A DNA stretch of 64,000 nt from Gammaproteobacteria bacterium (GTDB lineage: Bacteria; Pseudomonadota; Gammaproteobacteria; SURF-13), in the NCBI GenBank assembly GCA_016195665.1, contig JACPZD010000040.1, positions 1 through 64,000 of the forward strand, in the 5' to 3' direction. The position numbers and the translations under genes were made by a program. The notes beneath the pieces were generated by a model that had not been told where the DNA came from, did no database searches, and worked only from the letters and a program-made list of their open reading frames with translations. Shown here piece by piece: positions 48,298 to 58,193 of the stretch (positions are counted from its first letter, which is position 1; each line of letters starts with the position of its first letter).

Positions 48298-50439
48298 ATG
48301 ACCAATCCCTTGTTGGAATTCAGCGGCCTGCCACGGTTTTCCGTCATTCTGCCTGAGCATGTCGAGCCGGCAGTTGACGCCCTGCTGGCCGGTAATCGCA
48401 CCCGCATTGCGGCGTTGCTGGATGCCACGGCGCACTACACCTGGGATAATCTGATACAACCCATTGAAGATCTGGAGGAGCGCCTGGAGCATGCATGGTC
48501 CACCGTCAGTCATCTCAACGCCGTGGTCAATTCGGAGGCGCTGCGCGCGGCCTACAACGCCTGTCTTCCCAAGCTCAGCGACTACGCGGCCGAGATGGGA
48601 CAAAACGCACGCCTCTATCAGGCCTACAAAGCCATCGCCGCAGGGCCTGAATACACTGCACTGAGCGTGGCGCAGAAAAAGATCATTGACAATGCCTTGC
48701 GTGATTTTCACCTTTCCGGCATTGACCTCAATCCCGCCGCCCAGGCGCGCTACAAGGCCATCACGCAAGAGCTTTCCAAACTCGCCAGTCAATTCGAGGA
48801 GCATCTGCTGGACGCGACTCACGGCTGGACTCGCCACGTGACAGACGCGGCCGGGCTTGCCGGGCTGCCGCCCACCGCGGTCGCGCTGGCCCGGCAACGC
48901 GCGGAGGTCGCTCCCGGCTTCCTGCCTCCCGCGACATTAGTACCTCCGTGTACGTCACAGGACAAACTGGACGGCTGGCTGTTCACCCTGGAACTGCCTT
49001 CTTATCTGCCGGTGATGAAATACGCTGATCACCGCACGCTGCGCCATGAGATGTACGAGGCCTATGTCACGCGCGCCAGCGAACTCGGGCCCAATGCAGG
49101 CAAGTGGGATAATGGCCCGATTATTGAAAAATTATTGCCGCTGCGTCACGAGTTGGCGCAACTGTTGGGTTTTAATAATTACGCTGAGCTGTCACTCGCA
49201 AAAAAAATGGCCAAGAGCAGCTCCCAGGTTATGGGTTTTCTCAATGACCTGGCGCGCCGCTCGAAACCGATGGCTGAGCATGAGTTCACCGAACTCAGGG
49301 AATTCGCGCACGCCCAGGGAATCGAGACGCTGGAGGCATGGGACATTCCCTACTACACCGAAAAACTCAGCCAGCACAAATACGCCATCTCACAAGAGGA
49401 CCTGCGCCCCTACTTTCCCGAGCCGCGGGTGCTGGAGGGTTTGTTTGCAATCATGAACCGTCTCTACAATCTCAGCGTCAGGGAGGTCAAGGGCGTGGAA
49501 GTCTGGCGTCCCGATGTGCGTTTCTATGAAGTCCGCGATGCCGCTACCCAAGAAGTGCGCGGCCAATTTTATCTTGACCTGTACGCGCGTCCGCACAAGC
49601 GCGGAGGCGCATGGATGGCCGAGTGCATCACCCGCAAGCGCACTGCGGCCGGGGTGCAGACCCCGGTCGCCTATCTGACCTGTAATTTCAGCGCACCGAT
49701 CGGCGACGATCCTGACGTACAGGGACGTACTAATGTCGCGGGAGGCAGGATGCCGGGAGCGACCGCGCTGTTCACCCACGACGAGGTGCTCACCCTGTTT
49801 CACGAGTTCGGCCACGGCCTGCATCACCTGCTCACGCGCGTGGATTATGCCGGTGTGGCCGGCATCAACGGCGTCGCGTGGGATGCAGTGGAACTGCCCA
49901 GCCAATTCATGGAGAACTGGTGTTGGGAGCGTGAGGCGCTGGATCTGATCGCCGGACACTATCAGACCGGCGCACCGCTGCCGCAGTCCATGTTGGACAA
50001 GATGCTCGCTGCAAAAAACTTCCAGTCAGGCCTGCACATGCTCCGGCAACTGGAATTTTCGCTGTTCGATTTTCGCCTGCACCTGGAGTTTGACCCGCAA
50101 AAAGGCCCGCAGGTGCGCGAGTTGCTCGATGAGGTGCGTGCGGAGGTCGCCGTCATTCGACCGCCCGCCTTCAATCGTTTTGCCAACAGCTTCTCGCATA
50201 TCTTCGCCGGCGACTACGGTGCGGGTTATTACAGCTACAAATGGGCTGAAGTCTTGTCCTCCGACGCATACGCCAAGTTCGAGGAGCGCGGCATCTTTGA
50301 TCGCGCCACCGGCCTGCATTTCCTGCACACCGTCCTTGAGCAGGGCGGCAGCCGCGAGCCGATGGAGCTGTTCGTAGAGTTTCGCGGCCGGGAACCGACC
50401 ATAGATGCGTTATTGCAACATAGTGGCATTGCGACATGA
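48298..50439 (+). CDS. prlC: Oligopeptidase A (M3 metallopeptidase) with two repeat-encoded insertions
   Basis: 713-residue cytoplasmic zinc peptidase that degrades signal peptides and short peptides. The active site HEFGH is at residues 502-506, within LTLFHEFGHGLHHLLTRV. E. coli OpdA has 680 residues; the excess of 33 is almost exactly two 17-codon inserts. Residues about 204-220 (VAPGFLPPATLVPPCTS) and 473-489 (DVQGRTNVAGGRMPGAT) are encoded by palindromic elements in opposite orientations, and neither stretch has a counterpart in E. coli OpdA, where the flanking sequence is otherwise collinear. The second insert ends 12 residues before the active-site motif. The frame is open throughout, so the protein is probably made. 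Confidence 0.95.
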   Translation: MTNPLLEFSGLPRFSVILPEHVEPAVDALLAGNRTRIAALLDATAHYTWDNLIQPIEDLEERLEHAWSTVSHLNAVVNSEALRAAYNACLPKLSDYAAEMGQNARLYQAYKAIAAGPEYTALSVAQKKIIDNALRDFHLSGIDLNPAAQARYKAITQELSKLASQFEEHLLDATHGWTRHVTDAAGLAGLPPTAVALARQRAEVAPGFLPPATLVPPCTSQDKLDGWLFTLELPSYLPVMKYADHRTLRHEMYEAYVTRASELGPNAGKWDNGPIIEKLLPLRHELAQLLGFNNYAELSLAKKMAKSSSQVMGFLNDLARRSKPMAEHEFTELREFAHAQGIETLEAWDIPYYTEKLSQHKYAISQEDLRPYFPEPRVLEGLFAIMNRLYNLSVREVKGVEVWRPDVRFYEVRDAATQEVRGQFYLDLYARPHKRGGAWMAECITRKRTAAGVQTPVAYLTCNFSAPIGDDPDVQGRTNVAGGRMPGATALFTHDEVLTLFHEFGHGLHHLLTRVDYAGVAGINGVAWDAVELPSQFMENWCWEREALDLIAGHYQTGAPLPQSMLDKMLAAKNFQSGLHMLRQLEFSLFDFRLHLEFDPQKGPQVRELLDEVRAEVAVIRPPAFNRFANSFSHIFAGDYGAGYYSYKWAEVLSSDAYAKFEERGIFDRATGLHFLHTVLEQGGSREPMELFVEFRGREPTIDALLQHSGIAT
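48906..48958 (-). repeat. Palindromic element copy F1, in-frame in prlC
   Basis: Outer stem GTCGC (48907-48911) and GCGAC (48931-48935), inner region CCGGCTTCCTGCC, then the GTAC...GTAC hairpin (48940-48953). It is in the opposite orientation to F2, and about 51 bp long, a multiple of three. Confidence 0.88.
49713..49764 (+). repeat. Palindromic element copy F2, in-frame in prlC
   Basis: Hairpin GTAC-AGGGAC-GTAC (49717-49730), then outer stem GTCGC (49735-49739) and GCGAC (49759-49763) around GGCA-GGA-TGCC. It differs from the copy in the FGGY kinase at very few positions. Confidence 0.9.
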
Positions 50440-50477
50440 CAGATTTCACGCAAAGGGGCAAAAATATTTATAGAACT

Positions 50478-50640
50478 ACATTCACCGCAGAGGATGCAGA
50501 GAAACGCAAAGAAAAATACACAAACCGCCAAAGGCGCAGAGAAATAAGATCAAAAAAACTTGGCTTCTACTCCGCGTCCTCTGCGGTGAATAGTTTTTAA
50601 TTTGGCGCCTTTGCGTCTTGGCGTGACATAAGCAATGCTG
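50478..50640. repeat. CCGCAGAGG dispersed repeat (R5)
   Basis: TTCACCGCAGAGGATGCAGAG and the inverted CTCTGCGGTGAA partner surround a second inverted pair built on CCGCCAAAGGCGCAGAG and TTGGCGCCTTTGCGTC. It fills the prlC to xthA spacer. Confidence 0.8.
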
Positions 50641-51405
50641 AAAATCGCCACCTGGAACGTGAACTCCTTGCGCGTGCGTCTGCCGCATCTGTTGGACTGT
50701 CTGGTGGCCACTCAGCCCGACATCGTCGCTCTACAGGAGACCAAACTGCCCGACAGCGATTTTCCGCTCGCTGAAATTCAGCAGGCGGGTTATCAAGCCG
50801 TCTTCTCCGGTCAAAGGACTTACAACGGTGTCGCCATCCTCAGCCGCACGCCCGCCGGCGACATGCTCACGGATATCCCCGGGCTGGACGATGAGCAGCG
50901 CCGCATCCTGGCGGTGTCATTTAATGGACTACGCGTCGTCAATGTGTATATTCCAAACGGGGCATGTGTCGGCTCGGATAAATACCATTATAAATTGGCG
51001 TGGCTGGAGAAGCTGACGGCCTACCTGCATCACGAACTGGAGCGCCACCCCCGGCTGGTTCTGCTCGGTGACTTCAACATAGCGCCCGAAGACCGCGATG
51101 TACATGATCCCAAGGCGTGGGAAGGACAGGTGCTGGTGAGCGAGCCGGAACGGGCCTATTTCAGGAAACTGTTGGACCTGGGGTTCGCCGACAGCTTCAG
51201 GTTATTCGAACAGGCCCCGGAAACCTATAGCTGGTGGGATTACCGCATGGGCGCCTTTCGACGCAATATGGGTTTGCGCATAGACCACATCATGGTGAGC
51301 CCGGAGCTGCGCGCCCTCTGCCGCGCGGCGTGGATAGACAAGTCTATGCGTAAATTGGAGCGGCCTTCGGACCATGCTCCGGTGTTTGCCGAGCTTGAAT
51401 TGTAG
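50635..51405 (+). CDS. xthA: Exodeoxyribonuclease III, XthA type
   Basis: 256-residue EEP nuclease for abasic-site repair and 3' end cleaning. MLKIATWNVNSLRVRLPHLLD, the glutamate in VALQETKLPDSDFP, the GDFNIAPEDRDVHDP loop, GLRIDHIMVS and SDHAPVFAEL identify the E. coli XthA branch. It is a paralogue of the ExoA-type gene at 3254, so the cell has both kinds, like Neisseria. Confidence 0.96.
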   Translation: MLKIATWNVNSLRVRLPHLLDCLVATQPDIVALQETKLPDSDFPLAEIQQAGYQAVFSGQRTYNGVAILSRTPAGDMLTDIPGLDDEQRRILAVSFNGLRVVNVYIPNGACVGSDKYHYKLAWLEKLTAYLHHELERHPRLVLLGDFNIAPEDRDVHDPKAWEGQVLVSEPERAYFRKLLDLGFADSFRLFEQAPETYSWWDYRMGAFRRNMGLRIDHIMVSPELRALCRAAWIDKSMRKLERPSDHAPVFAELEL

Positions 51406-51424
51406 GGCCGAATTTATTCGGCCT

Positions 51425-51820
51425 TTATGTTCTGCGCGGCGGATAGGCGATGAAGGTCACCACGACTAACAGCCCAAAGCCGCTATAGATAGAGGCAAAT
51501 ATCCACTCGGGAGCAGAATAAAACAGGATGCGGTTGAGCCAGTATCCGATAAAGCTCAACTCGTAACCTGCCTGTCCCGCCATCTCACGCAAACGGTTTT
51601 CCAAAACGGTGAGCGGGCAGTTTACCCCCAGCCAGGCCTCGAGGATGACAAACAGAATTGCGGCTAGATGACTTATGCGGAAGGGGGGGTTGCGGGCCCA
51701 ACGCCAATTTCTGAGCCAGCCGATCAGGATCCCTATCTCGCCACCCATCACAAATAGGACAAATGACGCATGTAAGGTTACCGTGGCATCGGCAAGCCAC
51801 GCATAGGCTTGGGCGCTCAC
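51425..51820 (-). CDS. DUF2784 membrane protein
   Basis: 131 residues from a GTG at 51820 that overlaps the ubiD stop (GTGA). Four hydrophobic segments: [39 protein letters not shown], a third near [11 protein letters not shown] and a final [13 protein letters not shown]. The [15 protein letters not shown] motif is the mark of DUF2784. Function unknown. The longer frame upstream runs inside ubiD and is rejected. It is the last gene of the operon starting at 57244. Confidence 0.85.
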   Translation of the reverse strand: MSAQAYAWLADATVTLHASFVLFVMGGEIGILIGWLRNWRWARNPPFRISHLAAILFVILEAWLGVNCPLTVLENRLREMAGQAGYELSFIGYWLNRILFYSAPEWIFASIYSGFGLLVVVTFIAYPPRRT

Positions 51821-53292
51821 CTGTCCGCAAAGATTCCCAGCGCCTGCCAGATTTCGTCCACGCGCTGTTTCACCTCCGCGCTCATGGTGATGGGTTCGCC
51901 CCACTCACGGGTGGTTTCACCCGGCCACTTGTTAGTGGCGTCGAAGCCGATCTTGGAGCCGAGGCCGGACACCGGCGAGGCGAAGTCGAGATAGTCAATC
52001 GGCGTGTTTTCGATGATAGTCGTATCACGCGCCGGGTCCATGCGAGTGGTCATGGCCCAGATGACATCCTTCCAGTCACGGATGTTTACATCATCATCGG
52101 TGACGATGACAAACTTGGTGTACATGAATTGACGCAGGAACGACCACACGCCGAACATCACCCGCTTGGCGTGGCCGGGATATTGTTTTTTCATGCTCAC
52201 CACGGCAAGCCGATACGAACAGCCCTCCGGCGGCAAATAGAAATCGCTGATCTCGGGAAACTGACGCTGTAGCAGGGGCACGAAAACCTCGTTCAGCGCG
52301 ACGCCCAATACCGCGGGCTCGTCAGGCGGGCGGCCGGTGTAGGTGCTGTGATAAATAGGGTTGTTGCGGTGCGTGATGCGCTCGATCGTAAACACCGGAA
52401 ATTTTTCCACCTCGTTGTAATAACCGGTGTGGTCGCCGAAGGGGCCTTCGAGCGCCTCTTCACCCGGTTCGATGTAGCCCTCCAACACGAACTCGGCGCT
52501 GGCCGGTACCTGTAGATCATTGCCCAGACATTTCACCAGCTCGGTCTTGGCGCGACGCAGGAGTCCCGCGAAGGCATATTCGGAAAGGGTGTCCGGCGCC
52601 GGCGTCACCGCGCCCAGTATCGTGGCGGGATCGGCGCCCAGCGCGACCGCGACCGGAAAGCGTTCGCCGGGACGCGCAATCTGCCAGTCGCGAAAATCCA
52701 GCGCACCGCCGCGATGCGCCAGCCAACGCATGATAAGTTTGTTGCGCGCAAGCACTTGCTGGCGGTAAATCCCCAAATTATGCCGGTCCTTGAACGGCCC
52801 CTTGGTGACCACCAGGGCCCAGGTAATGAGCGGCCCTGCGTCGCCTGGCCAACACGTTTGGATGGGGAGTTTGGATAAGTCTACTGCGTCGGCCTCGATG
52901 ATATTCTCCTGACAGGGTGCTTTACTGACCACCTTCGGCGCCATGCTCAACACCTGTTTGAGCACCGGCAGCTTGTCCCAGGCATCACGCCAGCCCTTGG
53001 GCGGTTCAGGTTCCTTCAGATAGGCAAGGAGCTTACCCACCTCGCGCAGCGCCTCTACCGAATCCTGTCCCATGCCCAACGCCACGCGCCGCGCTGTGCC
53101 AAACAGATTGGCCAAAACTGGAATGCTGCTGCCCTTGGGGTTTTCAAACAGCAAGGCCGGCCCGCCCGCACGCAAGGTGCGGTCGCAGATCTCCGTCATT
53201 TCCAAATAGGGATCAACGGAAAGCGTGATGCGCTTAAGCTCACCCTGCCGCTCAAGTTGGGCGATGAAATCACGCAGGTCGTTGTATTTCAT
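51817..53292 (-). CDS. ubiD: 4-hydroxy-3-polyprenylbenzoate decarboxylase UbiD
   Basis: 491 residues from the ATG at 53292 ([19 protein letters not shown]), which overlaps the stop of the membrane-protein gene upstream (ATGA). UbiD uses prenylated FMN to decarboxylate the ubiquinone precursor. The conserved metal and cofactor residues lie in the [29 protein letters not shown] and [11 protein letters not shown] segments. The longer start within the neighbouring frame is rejected. It is unusual in being an internal gene of an exopolysaccharide operon. Confidence 0.96.
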   Translation of the reverse strand: MKYNDLRDFIAQLERQGELKRITLSVDPYLEMTEICDRTLRAGGPALLFENPKGSSIPVLANLFGTARRVALGMGQDSVEALREVGKLLAYLKEPEPPKGWRDAWDKLPVLKQVLSMAPKVVSKAPCQENIIEADAVDLSKLPIQTCWPGDAGPLITWALVVTKGPFKDRHNLGIYRQQVLARNKLIMRWLAHRGGALDFRDWQIARPGERFPVAVALGADPATILGAVTPAPDTLSEYAFAGLLRRAKTELVKCLGNDLQVPASAEFVLEGYIEPGEEALEGPFGDHTGYYNEVEKFPVFTIERITHRNNPIYHSTYTGRPPDEPAVLGVALNEVFVPLLQRQFPEISDFYLPPEGCSYRLAVVSMKKQYPGHAKRVMFGVWSFLRQFMYTKFVIVTDDDVNIRDWKDVIWAMTTRMDPARDTTIIENTPIDYLDFASPVSGLGSKIGFDATNKWPGETTREWGEPITMSAEVKQRVDEIWQALGIFADR

Positions 53293-54668
53293 GTGGGAGC
53301 TCGATGTACCGTCAGCCAGCGCGGCAAGACTATCCCTTCCCGATAAAGAACCATCATATAGAACATCAACATGGGGACAATATGCAACAGGGCGCGATTC
53401 AGAGTCGAGAAATCGGCGACCCAAATGTGCGCCTTACTGAAGAAGAACACAATCGCAAGAAAATAAAAATCGGTGAGGACTAAGATAGTCATGACCCGCA
53501 GCGGCGCCGAAAATAGGCGTGTCAAAGCAAACAGCCATAATGCGATGAACAAATACCAAAACAGGTGCCAGTTATCCATGACGAACATATTCTTTAAGAT
53601 CGGTTCTCCTACAGGGCTGAATTCAGTATGCAGGGTGTAGCCCAAAATGACCAGTTGTGTCCGGCCAAGTAGGAACAGCGCAGCACCGCCGACGAGTGCT
53701 ACACCGATCATTCCGGTGCGCGGCATTAAGGCCACCCACAAGGCCGGCAGAAAGGTCAGCATCCATATTTGGCCGGGTATCTTGATGAGCGGGCAGCTTA
53801 GCACGAGCAACAAGGCCAATAGCCCCTGCCGATGATCGCGGGTTCGGGCCCAGTGGAAAAAGGCCATGGCCGCCAGCCCGTAAACCGTGGCCATGAACAG
53901 ATCCGCATAACCGGCCAGGGCGATATGCGTGTCGAGCAGCGGCAGCGACAGCAAAAAATAGGTAAAAATCATGGCGGCCAAAGGCGAAACACCCCACAGT
54001 CTGGCCTGACCGTAAAAGGCCAAACCGAGCGCAATGCCGCATTGTAACCAGGGCAGGTTCATCAAGGAGTCATCCCACCGTCCCAAACTGTAACTCATCC
54101 ATACTTGCAACAGAGGTATGGTCGCGGGATAGTGCGGCGCAGAGTCGGTGTACGCCTGTGTGGCGCCTGAAGAGAGCCAGATGTCCGCAGGGACGAATGG
54201 AACTAATCGCCCCAATTCATACCAGACACGGGCCTTGGTGGCCCATTGGCTCCAGGCATCCCATGCAAACAAGGGCCGCCAGATAATTTCCAGCCCTAAC
54301 CCGGCAAAGCGCAGAATGATTATCGCGAATAAAAAAATGAACAGGGTGTGTTGCCAGCGTATTGGATTACGCCAGCTATCGGCCACCAGGTCACTGGTAC
54401 TGTTGCGTAAAGGTATTTTCCAGTGTAACGGCGCGCCCAGCGTCGTTATGGCGACCAAAGGCAGACTGATACTCACGAAGCTAAAGGGGATGCCGAGTAA
54501 GTCCAGCAGACGCATGACCAGTGTTGTGACCAGCGCACCTAGCACATAACCATAGCCGAGCCAGACAGGCCAGGCCTTGGCACCCCTGTCGCGCCACAAA
54601 ACCCTCAGCCAGACCACGCCCAGCAGCCAGGGCAGCAGCATGCCCGCGGTCAATCCTAAAAATCCCAT
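53289..54668 (-). CDS. Polytopic membrane protein of the exopolysaccharide operon
   Basis: 459 residues with about 11-12 membrane helices. [16 protein letters not shown] in the first periplasmic loop, then a [13 protein letters not shown] segment, resemble the GT-C type glycosyltransferase/ligase layout, but no family is recognised with certainty. Its ATG directly follows the TAA of the gene upstream, and its stop overlaps ubiD. A sugar-transferring or polymer-handling role is inferred from position only. Confidence 0.65.
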   Translation of the reverse strand: MGFLGLTAGMLLPWLLGVVWLRVLWRDRGAKAWPVWLGYGYVLGALVTTLVMRLLDLLGIPFSFVSISLPLVAITTLGAPLHWKIPLRNSTSDLVADSWRNPIRWQHTLFIFLFAIIILRFAGLGLEIIWRPLFAWDAWSQWATKARVWYELGRLVPFVPADIWLSSGATQAYTDSAPHYPATIPLLQVWMSYSLGRWDDSLMNLPWLQCGIALGLAFYGQARLWGVSPLAAMIFTYFLLSLPLLDTHIALAGYADLFMATVYGLAAMAFFHWARTRDHRQGLLALLLVLSCPLIKIPGQIWMLTFLPALWVALMPRTGMIGVALVGGAALFLLGRTQLVILGYTLHTEFSPVGEPILKNMFVMDNWHLFWYLFIALWLFALTRLFSAPLRVMTILVLTDFYFLAIVFFFSKAHIWVADFSTLNRALLHIVPMLMFYMMVLYREGIVLPRWLTVHRAPT

Positions 54669-55838
54669 TTAACGTACCTTCAGCAATCCGTAACCGTTGC
54701 CCCAGAGAATGAGATCAACGGGAATTTCCTGATTATTACCCAACAAGAGTTTTTGGGCAGTGGGGTTGTATTGCAACTCTGCTTTTTGGTAGAAGGCGAT
54801 GTACTCACCTGATCGAAAATTTTGAATAGAGGGAAACCCCGCACTTTTATAAACATTATGCGGATAAAGATAGTAAGCCCCGCGGCCTCGCAAGTAATCC
54901 AGGTCGGAAAAAAACAAAATCCTTACTGGTGCGGTTGGCAGATTTTCCTTTACCTTCATTACAAAAACAAATAAATCATCGTCCTCGGCCGATTTGTGCC
55001 GTTCTGCCCAGGTCTTCCCTGCATAGTTATGGGAAGTCGCTGACAGCTCATTCAAAAGATTAAACTGCCAGCGCAAATCAAGTAATAGCCAAGCACTGAA
55101 AAATAACGTGGGGACTACCAGCGGGTTAAATGCCATAACTCGCAGCCAAACCAGAACAAAATAAAGTCCGCAGGCAATGACTACAATAGCCACTGCTGTG
55201 ACTAAAAGTGGAAGGGTGGGATATGGTGTTCCTCCATAGAGAAAATTAATGGACGCAGCACTCCAGGGTTCATGGGTCAGCCACTCGGCCACGAGATCGG
55301 ACAGGGTTGGCTGAGCGTTGACGGGGATGAGTGTGAGACGATGAATCACCAAAGGCCCGGTGAGCGGCGCGGTGATGGCCAGCCCAATCTCGCTGAGCTT
55401 GCCGCGCCAGGCGGCGTCATCACTGACGCGCAAAGATAGCGTCTGCTGGTCATCCTTATTGAGGGGTAGAGTAAAAATCTCGCCGGGATTATCAGCCCGG
55501 CGCCAAAGAACAAACAAACCTGAGCTTGGGGGTGTGCCGCCGATTTCCAGCCGCACCGTTGAATAATCGGTGGCTTCGATCTGGATAGAGGACGCCGATG
55601 CGATGGCCACACCCTTATCAGACAAGGCCTCTACTGCAAGCGTATCCTGGCCTTTGTGCCCTTTGCCTTCTACCAGATTCAACTCAACGCCTGTCCACTG
55701 CTGCAGAGCGGGAGGGTGTGGCGGCGCCCGCCAGGCGATAAGCTGCAAAACGGCAGTAAGAAGAAAGACTGCGCTAATCGCCAATAACAGCGGGGCACTG
55801 ATCCACCACTCTCGCCAAACAGATCTAAGCAACGTCAT
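54669..55838 (-). CDS. Membrane-anchored protein of the exopolysaccharide operon
   Basis: 389 residues, not recognised. One N-terminal membrane helix (LLLAISAVFLLTAVLQLIA), a periplasmic beta-rich domain of about 150 residues (STVRLEIGGTPPSSGLFVLW, TLSLRVSDDAAW), two further helices at about 205-260 and a C-terminal soluble domain with ILFFSDLDYLRGRGAYYLYPH. The start overlaps the sugar-transferase stop (ATGA). It probably acts together with the next membrane protein. Confidence 0.65.
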   Translation of the reverse strand: MTLLRSVWREWWISAPLLLAISAVFLLTAVLQLIAWRAPPHPPALQQWTGVELNLVEGKGHKGQDTLAVEALSDKGVAIASASSIQIEATDYSTVRLEIGGTPPSSGLFVLWRRADNPGEIFTLPLNKDDQQTLSLRVSDDAAWRGKLSEIGLAITAPLTGPLVIHRLTLIPVNAQPTLSDLVAEWLTHEPWSAASINFLYGGTPYPTLPLLVTAVAIVVIACGLYFVLVWLRVMAFNPLVVPTLFFSAWLLLDLRWQFNLLNELSATSHNYAGKTWAERHKSAEDDDLFVFVMKVKENLPTAPVRILFFSDLDYLRGRGAYYLYPHNVYKSAGFPSIQNFRSGEYIAFYQKAELQYNPTAQKLLLGNNQEIPVDLILWGNGYGLLKVR

Positions 55839-57244
55839 TGCGCGTTCTGGCTCTTAAAAATCTGGAAAATGCTTAGGAAGATGATTCGCAAGTCAAACCA
55901 TACTGACCAGTTATTGATGTAATACAAATCATACTTCACGCGCATTTCCATTTTTTCCAGGTCGCCGGTTTCACCGCGTAGTCCATTAATCTGGGCCCAG
56001 CCTGTTATACCCGGTTTAACACGTTGACGGAGCAGATAGGGGTCAATACGTTTTTTGTAAAACTCGTTGTGTTCAAGCGCGTGCGGGCGTGGACCGACGA
56101 TAGACATCTCTCCCCGCAGCACATTAAAGAACTGCGGCAATTCGTCGAGACTGGTGCGTCGCAAAAAAGCGCCAAACGGCGTGATACGCGGATCATTGGG
56201 TTTGGCCTGAGTCACCGTTCCCTCGGGCTCGGCGTGTACCTTCATGCTGCGAAACTTCCAGATCCGGATTTCGTCTTTTTCCAACCCGCCGCGTTTCTGT
56301 TTAAATAGTACCGGGCCGGGTGAGCTGAGTTTCACGCCCATCGCAATCAAGATCATAAGGGGACTGGTCAGGACTAGAATCAGCGCCGCCAGGATCTTGT
56401 CCTCAAGCATCTTGACTATAGCATTGATACCGCTCAGAGGGCTGTCCATCAGGTTAATGACCGGGAAGCCCGCCACCTCGGTGATGGAGTGGTGCAAAAG
56501 TTGGAAGCCGTAAATGTTGGGCACCAGGCGGACCTGCACATTGGCATGACGCAGTTCATACAAGAGTGTCTTCATGCGTTCCTCGGCACGCAAGGGGAGT
56601 GCAATCCACACCTGATCTATTGCGTCACGTTCCAGATCGCCGGCCAGGCGATTTGTCGTTCCTCTCACCTCGATCCCTTCCAGATGACGGCCGCACAATT
56701 GAGGGTCATCGTCATAAAATGCGGTGATGTGGAGGCCCATCCAGGGGGAGTTCTTGATACGCTGGGCGACTTCCCGTCCCAGCGAACCGGCGCCTACAAT
56801 CACAATATAACGGAGGTTAAAGCCCTTGCGGCGTATATGACGCAACCCCAGCCGCAACAGGATTCTGAAAAGGGTCAACGCCGCAAAGCCGAGTCCTGCC
56901 CACAGACCCATCCACTGGCGCGAAAAATCCGTGCCTGTTTTGGTGGCGAACATGACCACCACCAGGCCGGCAATGACAACAAGCCAGGCGCTGAACAGTG
57001 TCTGGATTTCAGCCCATAGGCTCGCGCCGCGCTGGGCTTGATACACTCTAAAAAACGGGAAGATGAGAAAACAGAGCAGAAAGGCAGCGATGAAAGCCAC
57101 CAAATAATGTAACGGGAACTGCAAATTCTCAAATCGAAGGAAGTAAGCTACCACACCGGCCAAGCCTACCAGCAGTGGGTCTAACAGCCGCAGGGCATAT
57201 TCTAATAGCCCGGAATTTTCCTTCAATAAGCTGCGGGGTGTCAC
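55835..57244 (-). CDS. Polyprenyl-phosphate sugar-1-phosphate transferase (WcaJ/EpsB-like)
   Basis: 469-residue initiating enzyme of exopolysaccharide synthesis that places the first sugar phosphate on undecaprenyl phosphate. Five N-terminal membrane helices, a Rossmann-like middle ([16 protein letters not shown]), and a C-terminal bacterial sugar-transferase domain with [42 protein letters not shown] and [19 protein letters not shown]. Glucose is the usual substrate of this group. It heads the five-gene overlapping operon down to DUF2784. Confidence 0.93.
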   Translation of the reverse strand: MTPRSLLKENSGLLEYALRLLDPLLVGLAGVVAYFLRFENLQFPLHYLVAFIAAFLLCFLIFPFFRVYQAQRGASLWAEIQTLFSAWLVVIAGLVVVMFATKTGTDFSRQWMGLWAGLGFAALTLFRILLRLGLRHIRRKGFNLRYIVIVGAGSLGREVAQRIKNSPWMGLHITAFYDDDPQLCGRHLEGIEVRGTTNRLAGDLERDAIDQVWIALPLRAEERMKTLLYELRHANVQVRLVPNIYGFQLLHHSITEVAGFPVINLMDSPLSGINAIVKMLEDKILAALILVLTSPLMILIAMGVKLSSPGPVLFKQKRGGLEKDEIRIWKFRSMKVHAEPEGTVTQAKPNDPRITPFGAFLRRTSLDELPQFFNVLRGEMSIVGPRPHALEHNEFYKKRIDPYLLRQRVKPGITGWAQINGLRGETGDLEKMEMRVKYDLYYINNWSVWFDLRIIFLSIFQIFKSQNAQ

Positions 57245-57274
57245 GGTGTGGCTGCCCTTGGCATTGCCTGATAT

Positions 57275-57706
57275 TTATGCGGTATTCGCATCCAGCACCG
57301 GAAGTCCTTCCGCAGTGGCTGCCTGGTTGAGCCGCACGTCGAAGGATGAAAAGGCGATCCGGACGCTGGGAGAAATTTGCCGTAAGTCTAAAGCGGCGGC
57401 GAGATGAATGGCATCGAGGCCACGCAGTGCGTGCTTGACTGCCAGGTCCCCTGCTTCTGTTTCAGCAAGGTCGAGAACGGCAAAGTCCCGCCATTGCTGC
57501 TTCAGCATCAGCAACACGCGCTTAAAAGCATCCGGGTCTAGATCGCCCTCCCGGCTCCGGCGCGCCAAAGCCGCCACCGCCTCCGGATAGGCGACCCGCG
57601 ACGTGGCAAGCACTTCTGCGTCAAGCGCCCAGCGGCGCACTGAATCTGCGCGGGCCTCGTCAAGGTAGAGTTTGATCAGACTGCTGGTGTCCAGGTAAAG
57701 GATCAC
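57275..57706 (-). CDS. vapC: PIN-domain toxin VapC
   Basis: 143 residues: MILYLDTSSLIKLYLDE with the first aspartate, SRVAYPEAVAALARR with the glutamate, LDAIHLAAALDL and IAFSSFDVRLN with the later acidic residues. The start overlaps the antitoxin stop by 4 bases. The pair splits the polysaccharide locus between the sugar transferase and a glycosyltransferase. Confidence 0.92.
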   Translation of the reverse strand: MILYLDTSSLIKLYLDEARADSVRRWALDAEVLATSRVAYPEAVAALARRSREGDLDPDAFKRVLLMLKQQWRDFAVLDLAETEAGDLAVKHALRGLDAIHLAAALDLRQISPSVRIAFSSFDVRLNQAATAEGLPVLDANTA

Positions 57707-57963
57707 CGCCGATCTTTAAGCACGGTCTCGCTCAGTGGTTTGCCGCGTACTGCAATCCCGCCCAGTCCCGCAGGTTTGCCTCCAGACCATTTGAGTTTGC
57801 CCTGTGAGGCGAGCAACAAGGCGGCCTCACGCTCAGAACTCAGCGGCACGAGTTCCGCTACCTCCTCGCCCCGATCGGTAATGATGACCCGTTCACCTCG
57901 TTGCGCTTGTTGCACATAGCGGCTCAGATGCGCCTTGAGTTCCTTGATGCCCACTGTTTTCAT
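57703..57963 (-). CDS. Phd/YefM-family antitoxin
   Basis: 86 residues: MKTVGIKELKAHLSRYVQQAQRGERVIITDRGEEVAELVPL is a full Phd-type domain; the C-terminal part (LKWSGGKPAGL) binds the toxin. It precedes and overlaps vapC. Confidence 0.92.
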   Translation of the reverse strand: MKTVGIKELKAHLSRYVQQAQRGERVIITDRGEEVAELVPLSSEREAALLLASQGKLKWSGGKPAGLGGIAVRGKPLSETVLKDRR

Positions 57964-58056
57964 ATTAATTAACCCTGAGGTGACTGTGAGGTAGTCACAT
58001 CAACAGTATATTTGTGATCCCCACAAAATGCAATGGAAACCGGCAAGGCTATTGTG

Positions 58057-58177
58057 CGTTCCCCCCCTTTGTAAAAGGGGAGAGATGGCAAGCCGTCGAA
58101 CGCCAAGCCACGGATGGCTTGGCTGGACTTTCGCGCGTAGCAGGATGCGTAGCGTAGAAAGAGGGGGATTTGCGTAG
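58057..58177. repeat. Composite dispersed repeat (CCCCCTTTGTAAAAGGGG type)
   Basis: CCCCCCTTTGTAAAAGGGGAG at the left and GAAAGAGGGGGATTTGCG at the right, enclosing a CCAAGCCACGGATGGCTTGG hairpin. These ends occur widely as intergenic repeats in proteobacteria. No gene lies in 57964-58193. Confidence 0.65.
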
Positions 58178-58193
58178 TGGTCATCCCCATTTT

